A program made the translations under genes and the position numbers. The notes under the pieces are model-generated. The model was given only the letters and a program-made list of their open reading frames with translations, was not told the DNA's origin and searched no databases. Shown piece by piece: positions 27,103-35,470 of a stretch of 42,771 nucleotides of DNA. This stretch comes from CAZJDM01 sp964544765 (GTDB lineage Bacteria; Bdellovibrionota_B; Oligoflexia; CAYFLR01): contig CAZJDM010000016.1 in NCBI GenBank assembly GCA_964544765.1, forward strand, positions 1-42,771, given 5' to 3'. How positions within the stretch are numbered: the stretch's first letter is position 1; each line of letters begins with the position of its first letter.

Positions 27103-29628
27103 ATGTTATTAGGTAGATTAAACATAATAGTAAAAGGTACTGTTCAGGGGGTTGGTTTTAGACCCACTATTTATCGACTAGCAACAGCTATGAACCTAAG
27201 TGGTACCGTTCAAAATTTGGGAAATTCTGTTCAAATAGTACTCGAAGGTACTAAAGAAAAATTAGAACATTTTTATTCTAATTTGCCTCAAGCTATTCCC
27301 CCTAAATCAACCATCGACCAAATACAATCTAACTGGGAAATACCCAAGCACATCCAAGGTTTTTCCATTATTGAAAGTAAAGTTAATAAACAACAAACTG
27401 AAGTTTGTGTTCCCGCTGATCTCGCAACATGTTTGGATTGTTTAAATGAGTTTAACGATCCCCAAGACAACAGATATCTTTATCCTTTTATAACCTGTAT
27501 TAATTGTGGACCTAGATATACTGTAGTTAACAAAATGCCTTATGACCGACAACGTACTACTATGAATACATTTCCCCTGTGTCGGTTCTGTAAAAAACAA
27601 TATTCTTCTCCATCCAATCGACGATTTCATGCCGAAAGCATTGCCTGTCCTCAGTGTGGACCACAATTATCTTTATATACCAGCCAATGGCAACCAATTG
27701 AATATTCTGACACCCAAGGTTTACGATCTTATATCCATAATAGATTACAAAATGGAGACATACTTGGTTTACGTGGCATAGGAGGTTATCAGCTTGTCTG
27801 TGACGCTAGCAACGAACTAGCCTTAAAGAAATTAAGATTACGAAAAAATCGCCCTCATAAACCTTTGGCGGTAATGGCTCCTAATATGGATGCGATTAAG
27901 GAAATTTGTTATACAACGCCTAAACATGAAGCTATCTTATCTTCGAGTCAGGCTCCAATTCTTATTTTAGAGTTAAAAAATAATTGTCACTTACCTACCC
28001 ATTTAATTTCACCAGATAGTAATAATGTTGGAATAATGCTTCCGACCACCCCTATCCACCATACACTTTTTAATAGTACTATTAATCCTATCAATATTAG
28101 TATTAATCCTACTGAACAAATTAATAACACAAATATCATTGCTCAAAATTCAAAAGAACGACCTCATCAATACCAAACACCTATACCTAATAAATTCTTG
28201 ATTATGACCAGTGGTAATATTCATGGTGATCCTATTTGCGGATCTAATTTTGAAGCCAAACAATATCTGAGCGATATAGCTGATTTCTTTGCAACACATA
28301 ACCGCGAAATAGCTCGTGTATGTGATGACTCATTAATACGAGAAATCAAGGGAAAACCTAGAATAATTAGAAGAGCAAGAGGTATAGCTCCCAATAAAAT
28401 ACAACTACCCTTTAAGCTGAAAAAAAATGTTCTGGCTCTTGGAGGAGAACTAAAAAATACTATCTGTTTAGCATATGATGATCATGCCGTCATGTCCCCT
28501 CATATAGGTGATTTATCATATTATAGGACCTTTGAACTTTTCAAAAACACTATCAATAATTTCTCTCAATTCTTAGGAAAAAAGGCCCAAATCATTGCTG
28601 TTGATATGCATCCAGATTATCAATCGACCTTATGGGGCCAACATTTATCGTCACCTATAATTAAAGTCCAACATCACCATGCTCATGCTGTATCATGTAT
28701 GATTGAAAGTAATTTAAACGAAGCGCTCGCCATAGTTTTCGATGGTAGTGGATATGGCCCTGATGGTACGATATGGGGAGGAGAGTTTTTATATACCACC
28801 CTAAAGGATTTCCAAAGATTAGCCAGAATTGAACCTTCAGCATTACCCGGTGGAGAAGCGGCTATCAAGCGTCCAGTTCGTAATACGGTTGCTCGATTAT
28901 TGAAAGCCGGTATCAATATCGATTCAGATTTATGTCAATTGATAAATATCTGTCCACAAGAAGTTTCCATGATGTCGTCAGTATCATCTACCAACGTATC
29001 ATCTACCAACATATCATCCAGCAACATATTGTCTAGGAACATACCTTATACCTCATCAATGGGTAGATTATTTGATGCAGTAGCAACCTTATTAGGTTTA
29101 GTCGAAGGAAATGTTACTTATGAAGGTCAAGCTGCAGTCCGCTTGGAAACGCTGGCATCCCAATCTCAATACCATCAAGACGGTAAATTTAGATTAGATA
29201 TGGTTTATCCTTTTAACATTTCTAAAACACAAAAAGATCCGCCTTGCGAAATTCAGCTCAACTCAATCTATATACAGATTATTAACGATATTAAAAACAA
29301 TATTAAAGATAATTTTAAAAACGATATTAAACACGATTTTAAAGTCTTTATTAAAAAGAATAACTCATTAGCAAATATTGCATGGCAGTTTCATAATACA
29401 GTTTGCGCCTTTACATGTGAATTTGCTGACATTGCTCGCAATGTTACTGGCGTATCAGAAATTGTTTTATCTGGAGGTGTATTTCAAAATAAAATTTTGA
29501 GTGAGTTAATCTCAACAGAATTAGAAAAAAGAAATTTTAAAGTATTTTTACCCAAACTAGTTCCCTGTAATGATGGAGGTATTTCTATCGGTCAAGCAGT
29601 TATAGCTCACGAGGTCTATCATGCATGA
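27103..29628 (+). CDS. hypF: Carbamoyltransferase HypF, [NiFe]-hydrogenase cyanide-ligand synthesis
   Basis: 841 residues, longer than the roughly 750 usual. It makes carbamoyl-adenylate from carbamoyl phosphate and loads it on HypE Cys. Domain order: acylphosphatase (GTVQGVGFRP, Arg20), two zinc fingers of the C-x2-C-x18-C-x2-C type (Cys110/113/132/135 and Cys160/163/182/185), a YrdC-like domain (about 200-420) and a Kae1-like domain with HHHAHA and DGSGYGPDG. The extra length comes from three low-complexity inserts: an Asn/Ile/Thr-rich one near 330-350, a Ser/Asn/Thr-rich one near 630-645, and an Asn/Lys/Asp-rich one near 730-745. The start is ATG without a clear ribosome site. Overlaps hypA by 8 bases. 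Confidence 0.97.
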   Translation: MLLGRLNIIVKGTVQGVGFRPTIYRLATAMNLSGTVQNLGNSVQIVLEGTKEKLEHFYSNLPQAIPPKSTIDQIQSNWEIPKHIQGFSIIESKVNKQQTEVCVPADLATCLDCLNEFNDPQDNRYLYPFITCINCGPRYTVVNKMPYDRQRTTMNTFPLCRFCKKQYSSPSNRRFHAESIACPQCGPQLSLYTSQWQPIEYSDTQGLRSYIHNRLQNGDILGLRGIGGYQLVCDASNELALKKLRLRKNRPHKPLAVMAPNMDAIKEICYTTPKHEAILSSSQAPILILELKNNCHLPTHLISPDSNNVGIMLPTTPIHHTLFNSTINPINISINPTEQINNTNIIAQNSKERPHQYQTPIPNKFLIMTSGNIHGDPICGSNFEAKQYLSDIADFFATHNREIARVCDDSLIREIKGKPRIIRRARGIAPNKIQLPFKLKKNVLALGGELKNTICLAYDDHAVMSPHIGDLSYYRTFELFKNTINNFSQFLGKKAQIIAVDMHPDYQSTLWGQHLSSPIIKVQHHHAHAVSCMIESNLNEALAIVFDGSGYGPDGTIWGGEFLYTTLKDFQRLARIEPSALPGGEAAIKRPVRNTVARLLKAGINIDSDLCQLINICPQEVSMMSSVSSTNVSSTNISSSNILSRNIPYTSSMGRLFDAVATLLGLVEGNVTYEGQAAVRLETLASQSQYHQDGKFRLDMVYPFNISKTQKDPPCEIQLNSIYIQIINDIKNNIKDNFKNDIKHDFKVFIKKNNSLANIAWQFHNTVCAFTCEFADIARNVTGVSEIVLSGGVFQNKILSELISTELEKRNFKVFLPKLVPCNDGGISIGQAVIAHEVYHA

Positions 29629-29986
29629 ACTTTCAATAGCTGAAGCTATCTTGGATAATATAACTCAGATAGTTGATCAACAGAAAATAGACAAAACTGT
29701 TAAACAAATTAAAAGAGTTACTCGTATTAATATTGAATTGGGAAATTATAGCGGCATTATTGCAGAAAGTTTAAAATTTTGCTTTCCCTTGGTTGCTGAA
29801 AACACCATTGCCGCCAAAGCTAGGCTTAATATAAAAAATATACCCTTGTGTCTAAAGTGCGATAAATGTTTATCCACATCATTTCCAAAAGATTTTATCA
29901 TGATGTGTCCCAAATGCGATTCTACCGAGGTAACCATCCTTTCGGGTCAAGAATTCACTATCAAGAGTATAGATATTATTGAATAA
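29621..29986 (+). CDS. hypA: Hydrogenase nickel-insertion protein HypA
   Basis: 121 residues. It delivers nickel to the hydrogenase large subunit together with HypB. The N-terminal MHELSIAEAIL carries His2, the essential nickel ligand. The zinc site is C-x2-C ... C-x2-C (CDKC and CPKC) near residues 88-109. The start has GAGG at the right distance inside the end of hypF. Its 3' end overlaps the end of hypX on the other strand by 11 bases, so the two hyp transcripts converge and overlap. Confidence 0.97.
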   Translation: MHELSIAEAILDNITQIVDQQKIDKTVKQIKRVTRINIELGNYSGIIAESLKFCFPLVAENTIAAKARLNIKNIPLCLKCDKCLSTSFPKDFIMMCPKCDSTEVTILSGQEFTIKSIDIIE

Positions 29987-31796
29987 GTGTAATTTTGCGA
30001 TGTCGAGCTAAATACAAAGGGGTCCTCGAAAGAGGAACCTTATGTACAAAGTTATATCTGGCTACGTGATAACTAGGATCACATCCAAAGAAATTCAATT
30101 GCATCTGTTCCATTTCATCTTTCCTATATTCAGATAGTGGCTTTTGTTTTTCATCTAGTTTTCTATTTAAACTTTTGGCTCTTAACTTATCAAACAAATT
30201 ACTACTGCAAGCAATATCCTTGGCTCTCTGTTTTACTTTTTGCCCAAAACCAAAAACATCATTTTCAAAACAATCATCCAATAATCCTAGCTGTTTGGCT
30301 TTTTTAGCGGTAATAGGTAAACGTAAATTTAATACTTCTGAAAAGTTTTCACTCTTAACTTTTTGAGGTAATAAATAGGTCCAATATTCCGAGCCGTATA
30401 AGTTACCCATATTCTTATAATGAGGATTTAATATTATGCTCGACCTACCCCAAACACAATCAGTTGCCAAGGCAAAGAAAACACCCCCAGCAGCTGAATT
30501 ACCTTGCATAGCTGCGATTGTATAATGAGAAGATGTATTAATCACCTCTAAAACCAGATCATTCAAGGCGTTGATATTTAACCATGATTCTTGTGATGGA
30601 CTTGGAGCATTTTCAATAGTGTTAAGATTAATTCCATTGGACCAGAAATCATGGCCTCCCATAAGTACAATCACTTTAGTAGGACGAGAAACCGCATATC
30701 GATAAGAATCTAGAAGATCATTACACTGACTGGTACTCATGGCACCATTTAAAAAATCAAAATATAAGTAACCAACTTCTTTGTCTTCCTGATATTTAAT
30801 TCCATCACCAAGCCAAGACTCTGCTAAAACTTTATCCCTTACGAAAAATTGATCATTCGCTTTATTGTTTTTAAAAAACTGAACATCATTTTTCTCTCGG
30901 GAAGTAGCTTCGGATTTAGTAACTTCGGATATAGTTACTTCTGGTATCCTTTCCCAATCATTCAGAACCATACTTGCTGGTAATTTAAAATACTTCTTAA
31001 CACCTTCTTTTCTTTTTCTTAAATGACTGATCCATATTGCTCCATCTTTTGTTGCGATGCATACAGAGCTGCCTTTCCGACTAACTATATTACCAGCTGA
31101 ACCAGAATAATTTATATTCTTAGCTTCGCTAGCTCCGTATAAATATACACTTTGATTATTGATAATATCCAATACTCCCGGAAAGGAATCTGAAGCCCAA
31201 ATCTTTCGTAAAATCAATTTTGTTGTATCATTTAGCCAATCAATTACTCGATCTTTTTGTTGCATTACAGATCGAAAGCACCCTTTTGATTCCTGAGGCA
31301 GACTATTTAGCAGATTATTTAATGGAGTTGGAGAAAAATTCTTATCTTTAAATCTTACCATACACTTTTTAATGGCTTTTAATGTTGATTGCGTTACTTC
31401 ATTTCTATAAACACTACTTTTTGCGGCCTCTCTAAGTTTAAAAACCTCAGACGCCCATATATCTCCACCATCAACCTCATCATTGGCTTGTATAATCGTA
31501 ACACCCCATTCTTTTTCACCCTTCATGATGGCCCAATCTAGAGATGAAGGCCCTTTATCTCCAACAATTCCAGGATGTACAATCAGGCAAACAAATCGTG
31601 TCCAGATATCCTTTGGAATAATACTTTTCAAATAAGGGGCGATGATTAATTGAGGTTGAAATAAATCTACCGCTTCTTTGGTTATCTCATCATTAATATC
31701 AAACTCAACAGAAACTTGATGACCATCATCTATAAGTTCAGCCATTAATCGCTGCGTTAGACAATTAAAAGAATGGGTTAGTAATAAAATTCTCAT
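29976..31796 (-). CDS. hypX: HypX/HoxX, CO-forming hydrogenase maturation protein
   Basis: 606 residues from the ATG at 31796, preceded by GGAGG 11 bases away. An ATG at 31832 would add 12 residues and has no ribosome site. The N-terminal half resembles formyl-transferases and begins MRILLLTHSFN. It carries the signature HPGIVGDKGPSSLDWA and a DEVDGGDIW segment. The C-terminal half is enoyl-CoA hydratase/crotonase-like, with VIVLMGGHDFWSNGINLN and AAMQGNSAAGGVFFALA. Known HypX enzymes release CO for the active site from N10-formyl-tetrahydrofolate and are needed when cells mature hydrogenase in air. A short Glu/Ser/Thr-rich repeat (VTISEVTKSEATS) marks the join between the halves. Last gene of the hypBCDEX unit. 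Confidence 0.95.
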   Translation of the reverse strand: MRILLLTHSFNCLTQRLMAELIDDGHQVSVEFDINDEITKEAVDLFQPQLIIAPYLKSIIPKDIWTRFVCLIVHPGIVGDKGPSSLDWAIMKGEKEWGVTIIQANDEVDGGDIWASEVFKLREAAKSSVYRNEVTQSTLKAIKKCMVRFKDKNFSPTPLNNLLNSLPQESKGCFRSVMQQKDRVIDWLNDTTKLILRKIWASDSFPGVLDIINNQSVYLYGASEAKNINYSGSAGNIVSRKGSSVCIATKDGAIWISHLRKRKEGVKKYFKLPASMVLNDWERIPEVTISEVTKSEATSREKNDVQFFKNNKANDQFFVRDKVLAESWLGDGIKYQEDKEVGYLYFDFLNGAMSTSQCNDLLDSYRYAVSRPTKVIVLMGGHDFWSNGINLNTIENAPSPSQESWLNINALNDLVLEVINTSSHYTIAAMQGNSAAGGVFFALATDCVWGRSSIILNPHYKNMGNLYGSEYWTYLLPQKVKSENFSEVLNLRLPITAKKAKQLGLLDDCFENDVFGFGQKVKQRAKDIACSSNLFDKLRAKSLNRKLDEKQKPLSEYRKDEMEQMQLNFFGCDPSYHVARYNFVHKVPLSRTPLYLARHRKITLIQ

Positions 31797-31838
31797 AATG
31801 AATGTGGCCTCCGACCACAGCCATACGTACATTATCAG

Positions 31839-32930
31839 CTAACAAATGCGAGGAAGAGATTCGGAAGTCAAGTAATTGACTATTTTCTCCCCACCAAATA
31901 AAGTTTTCATCCTTACTATATGATGTTCACGATGTTCCTGATGATGTTCCTGGCCCTTACTTTCTTGTACCTCACCAATAATGGCCGCATCCTTACCTAA
32001 TGGGTGAGTGCGAATAACATTCAGCAATTGATCAGCTTCCGAAGGCGAGCAAAATGCCACTAACTTACCTTCATTAGCGATATAAAGAGGATCAATACCT
32101 AACATCTCACTAATAGCCTCAACTTGAGGATCAACAGGTATGACTGATTCATTAATTATTATCCCAACTTCTGACGCAGTGGCTATTTCATTAAGAGTAG
32201 CGGCTAATCCTCCTCTAGTTGGATCACGCAAACAATGAATCTGGGGTACTTCTTTTACCATTTTAGATACGAGATCGTTTAAAGCAGCAGAATCAGATAG
32301 TATTGATGTTTGAAAATCTAAATTATTGCGCTGCGACATAACAGCTACACCATGGTCACCCAGAGTACCACTTACTATTATCTTATCACCTGCCTCAACA
32401 TTACTACCGGCAATATTTACTCTCTCATCTTGAATAACTCCCACACCAGTGGTAGTGATATAAACACCATCACCTTTACCTCTTTCGACTATTTTGGTAT
32501 CCCCAGTTACAACCAACACTTCTGCTTTTCTAGCGGCATCCGCCATAGACTCAACAATAGTTACAAGTTCTGACAAAGAAAAACCTTCTTCAATAATAAA
32601 ACTAGCTGATAAATAAAGAGGCACTGCTCCACTCATACAAACATCATTTACGGTACCATGTACTGCTAAGCTACCTATATTTCCTCCTGGAAAAAAGATT
32701 GGTGAAACTACAAAACCATCTGTAGACATCACCATTCGACCATTTGGGGCTTGAAAACTCGCCCAGTCATTCTTTTGAGCCAGTAATTTATTATCTAGAA
32801 TTTTAACAAATACTTCATCGATTAGCCCAGCCATAGCTCTACCACCAGCACCGTGCGACATATCAATAAAGCCATCCTTTAAATCAAGAGGAGATAAATA
32901 TTTTTTATATATTTTTCCATTTAAATTCAT
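31839..32930 (-). CDS. hypE: Hydrogenase maturation protein HypE
   Basis: 363 residues. It dehydrates the carbamoyl group on its C-terminal Cys to thiocyanate for the active-site CN ligands. The C-terminus is intact, LPRIC, with the acceptor Cys as the last residue. PurM-like features: SHGAGGRAM, the ATP/metal region MSTDGFVVSP, GDTKIVERGKGDG and DPTRGGLA. A His/Glu/Gln insert of about 15 residues (around 325-340) is another simple-repeat insertion in a normally conserved enzyme. The ATG has a strong AGGAGG 7 bases upstream. The space to hypD contains a tandem repeat made of similar ribosome-site sequences. Confidence 0.97.
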   Translation of the reverse strand: MNLNGKIYKKYLSPLDLKDGFIDMSHGAGGRAMAGLIDEVFVKILDNKLLAQKNDWASFQAPNGRMVMSTDGFVVSPIFFPGGNIGSLAVHGTVNDVCMSGAVPLYLSASFIIEEGFSLSELVTIVESMADAARKAEVLVVTGDTKIVERGKGDGVYITTTGVGVIQDERVNIAGSNVEAGDKIIVSGTLGDHGVAVMSQRNNLDFQTSILSDSAALNDLVSKMVKEVPQIHCLRDPTRGGLAATLNEIATASEVGIIINESVIPVDPQVEAISEMLGIDPLYIANEGKLVAFCSPSEADQLLNVIRTHPLGKDAAIIGEVQESKGQEHHQEHREHHIVRMKTLFGGEKIVNYLTSESLPRIC

Positions 32931-32934
32931 CTTC

Positions 32935-33050
32935 TAACCTCCTGTATCCATCAATTGTTTAATTATAATCTCCTGTATCTATTACCAATCACCTGTTTAT
33001 AATCTCCTGTATCTACTACTAATCACCTGTTTATAATCTCCCGTATTCAC
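32935..33050 (-). repeat. 34-bp tandem repeat carrying ribosome-site-like cores, between hypD and hypE
   Basis: Copies begin at 32964, 32998 and 33032 (period exactly 34; the third is partial), and a degenerate copy next to hypE supplies its ribosome site. On the coding strand each unit carries GATACAGGAGATTATA or a close variant. The array separates hypD from hypE by 123 bases, whereas the neighbouring hyp genes are closer. Confidence 0.8.
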
Positions 33051-33053
33051 CGA

Positions 33054-34184
33054 TTATTTGACCGAATAATTATAATAAGCTGAGCATGCTCCCTCCCCTG
33101 AAACCATACATGATCCAACCGGATTCTCGGGAGTGCAAATCTTACCAAAAATTTTACAATCCAAGGGAGTTTTAATACCTCTCAAGATAGCTCCACATTG
33201 ACATTGCTTATTTTCTTGAGGTGAAATTTCCGGGACCAAAAAACGTTTCTCACTATCAAAAGGTATATAATCATCTCTGATCCTTAAGGCACTGTAAGGA
33301 ATATGACCCAATCCTCTCCAATTGCTTTCTGGTTTTAATTCTAAAACCTGACTTACTATCCTCTGGGCTTTAATATTTCCTTCGATTCTAACGGCTCGAG
33401 AATATTGATTTTCCACCTTAATCTGTTTATTATTCACTTGTCTGATCAGCATCAAGATGGCTTGAAGAATATCCACCGGTTCAAAACCGGCAATAACTAC
33501 TGGCTTTTGAAATTCGTTGGCAAAATAGTAGTAAGGCTTACAACCAATTACCGTACTAACTTGCCCAGGACCAATAAATCCATCGATCTTTATAGTCCCA
33601 TAACCACGTATTTCAGGAGCCTCTAGTATATAACGGATCGCAGGTGGTGTTAAAACATGGTTACAAAAGACCGAAAAATTAGCTAGCTGTAGCTTTTTGG
33701 CCCTTTCAATAGCAATAGCTGTCGCAGGAGTGGTTGTTTCAAAACCAACAGCAAAAAATACAATTTCTTTATAAGGTGTTTTTATGGCTAAATCAAGTGC
33801 ATCCAAAGCAGAATATACCATCCTTACATTGCCGTAGCCGTCTTTGGTTTTGGCTTTGGCTTTAAGCAGACTGATACCATTACTCCCAGGAACCCTGAGC
33901 ATGTCCCCATACGCACATAGAATCATGTCATCATAATTCTGAATTAGATACGCGCCAATATCAATCTTTTCCATTGGTAATACACAAACTGGACAGCCTG
34001 GTCCATGGATCATTTTAATGTTAGGTGGTAATAGTTTATTGATACCATATCGGAAAATAGAATGAGTATGGCCACCACAGAATTCCATAAACCGATAACT
34101 TTGCTTTGCTTTTACTTCACTGTGAATTATATTGATCAAACGCTGAACATCTTTTGCTTGACGAAACTCATGAATGTATTTCAT
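33054..34184 (-). CDS. hypD: Hydrogenase maturation protein HypD
   Basis: 376 residues from the ATG at 34184; a TTG one codon earlier is less likely, and AGGA stands 9 bases before the ATG. It is the iron-sulfur scaffold that, with HypC, carries the Fe(CN)2CO unit. Conserved parts: FMEFCGGHTH with the catalytic Cys, HGPGCPVCV, FAVGFETTTPATA, DGFIGPGQVSTVIG, and the C-terminal Cys set (CQCGAILRG, GKICTPENPVGSCMVSGEGACSAYY) that binds the 4Fe-4S cluster. Complete and of usual length. It lies 11 bases after hypC. Confidence 0.97.
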   Translation of the reverse strand: MKYIHEFRQAKDVQRLINIIHSEVKAKQSYRFMEFCGGHTHSIFRYGINKLLPPNIKMIHGPGCPVCVLPMEKIDIGAYLIQNYDDMILCAYGDMLRVPGSNGISLLKAKAKTKDGYGNVRMVYSALDALDLAIKTPYKEIVFFAVGFETTTPATAIAIERAKKLQLANFSVFCNHVLTPPAIRYILEAPEIRGYGTIKIDGFIGPGQVSTVIGCKPYYYFANEFQKPVVIAGFEPVDILQAILMLIRQVNNKQIKVENQYSRAVRIEGNIKAQRIVSQVLELKPESNWRGLGHIPYSALRIRDDYIPFDSEKRFLVPEISPQENKQCQCGAILRGIKTPLDCKIFGKICTPENPVGSCMVSGEGACSAYYNYSVK

Positions 34185-34195
34185 CAAAGAGTCCT

Positions 34196-34411
34196 TTAGG
34201 AGATAATTTCCTCAAACAGAGCCAAGGTTTTCATAGCCTCATCATGATCCAGTCGAGATAACGCGAATCCCGCATGCACAAGTACATAGTCACCGACTTT
34301 GAGATCATCAACAAGCTCAACATTCACTTTTTTTTGAACACCGCCGATTAGGACATTTGCTAAACCTGTATTATCTAATTCAACTACTTGTACTGGAACT
34401 CCCAAACACAC
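34196..34411 (-). CDS. hypC: Hydrogenase assembly chaperone HypC, GTG start
   Basis: 71 residues. The essential residue of HypC is Cys2, exposed after loss of Met. An ATG at 34414 would give M-V-C-L-G and misplace it, while the GTG at 34411 gives M-C-L-G, as in the family. The ribosome site AGGAG is 6 bases from the GTG but only 3 from the ATG, which also favours the GTG. The rest fits: VPVQVVEL, GDYVLVHAGFALSRLD and the EA-x4-L end. It partners HypD and the hydrogenase large subunit. About 68 bases after hypB. Confidence 0.95.
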   Translation of the reverse strand: MCLGVPVQVVELDNTGLANVLIGGVQKKVNVELVDDLKVGDYVLVHAGFALSRLDHDEAMKTLALFEEIIS

Positions 34412-34479
34412 CATCGACTCCTAACATAGTATTTTATCGCATTCACGGGACATATCAAGCATTCAAATATACCTTGTAT

Positions 34480-35241
34480 TCACCCGATGATATTTAGTAA
34501 ATAATCAAACCATAGTTCCATACCCTTACTATCATCTCTATAAGCGCTTACTTCAATGATATTTGCTTGGGGTTGAACTTGGTGGATATATGATCGACAT
34601 AAATTCAGGTTCCAATTTAAATGCGGTATTAAATCAGTCTTGGTAATAATACAAAGACCAGCTTGATGAAACAAAACTGGATATTTTACCGGTTTATTTT
34701 CTCCTTCGGTTGTAGAAAGAAGCGCTATTTTATAATGTTCACCTAAATCAAAAGCGGTTGGACATACTAAGTTACCAACATTTTCAATAATTAGTAAGTC
34801 AATAGAAGGATCAACAAAATCACCCAACTGCTGAGATATCATATTAGCGTCAAGATGACAGGAACTGATAGTATTGATCTGTTTTACCTTTTGGTTGTGT
34901 TGCTTCAAACGTAATGCATCTAGCTGCGTTTCCTGATCTCCCACTATGACTGCGATATTTATCTTTTTACTTAACTCTTCCAGAGTTCTGGCAATAAGAG
35001 TTGTTTTTCCTGAACCGGGAGAGCTTATAATGTTAATAGCCTTTATCTGATTTTGATCCAACCATAGTCTATTTTTGGCGGCTATTAAATCATTCTTTTG
35101 AGTAATATTTCTTTCCACCTCAATTCTTTGGGTGGATACAATACCTTTATGATTAATATCATTAATATCATTAACAATATTATTACTAAAGCTATTAATA
35201 ACTTGTAAATTTTTGTCAACACAACCGCAATTACCACACAT
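34480..35241 (-). CDS. hypB: Hydrogenase nickel-incorporation GTPase HypB
   Basis: 253 residues. It hydrolyses GTP to drive nickel transfer with HypA. The N-terminal CGNCGC is the high-affinity nickel site of the E. coli type. G-domain motifs: SSPGSGKTTL (P-loop), GDQETQLDA (switch), CHLDANM (metal site), ENVGNLVCP and TKTD. The region after the N-terminal motif holds an Asn/Asp/Ile-rich insert (NNIVNDINDIN), a short repeat where other HypB proteins often have a His-rich store; His is almost absent here. It is the first gene of the hypBCDEX unit, with AGGAG and AGGA sites upstream. The gap before it (35242-35470) shows no gene. Confidence 0.97.
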   Translation of the reverse strand: MCGNCGCVDKNLQVINSFSNNIVNDINDINHKGIVSTQRIEVERNITQKNDLIAAKNRLWLDQNQIKAINIISSPGSGKTTLIARTLEELSKKINIAVIVGDQETQLDALRLKQHNQKVKQINTISSCHLDANMISQQLGDFVDPSIDLLIIENVGNLVCPTAFDLGEHYKIALLSTTEGENKPVKYPVLFHQAGLCIITKTDLIPHLNWNLNLCRSYIHQVQPQANIIEVSAYRDDSKGMELWFDYLLNIIG

Positions 35242-35470
35242 TTTCCTAAGCTCCTTTGTATCTGATAGATAATAAATATATCTAATTTTTCTAATACTGC
35301 TTATGATAATCCTTTACATCCTGCGAATATCAAAATCCTATCAAATCTTCAATGATAAACATAAGTATATAAAACAAGAATATGTTATTGCCTATCCCAT
35401 GTTGGTTTTTAAAAATTAATAACAAGAACTCTTTGGGTCGAGTAAGAAGGTGAGGTAGTGGATCAATTGA

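Noticed and set aside
32935..33050. Short regular repeats as a CRISPR array
   Set aside because: The 34-bp units are directly adjacent with no spacers, only three to four copies exist and no cas genes are present.
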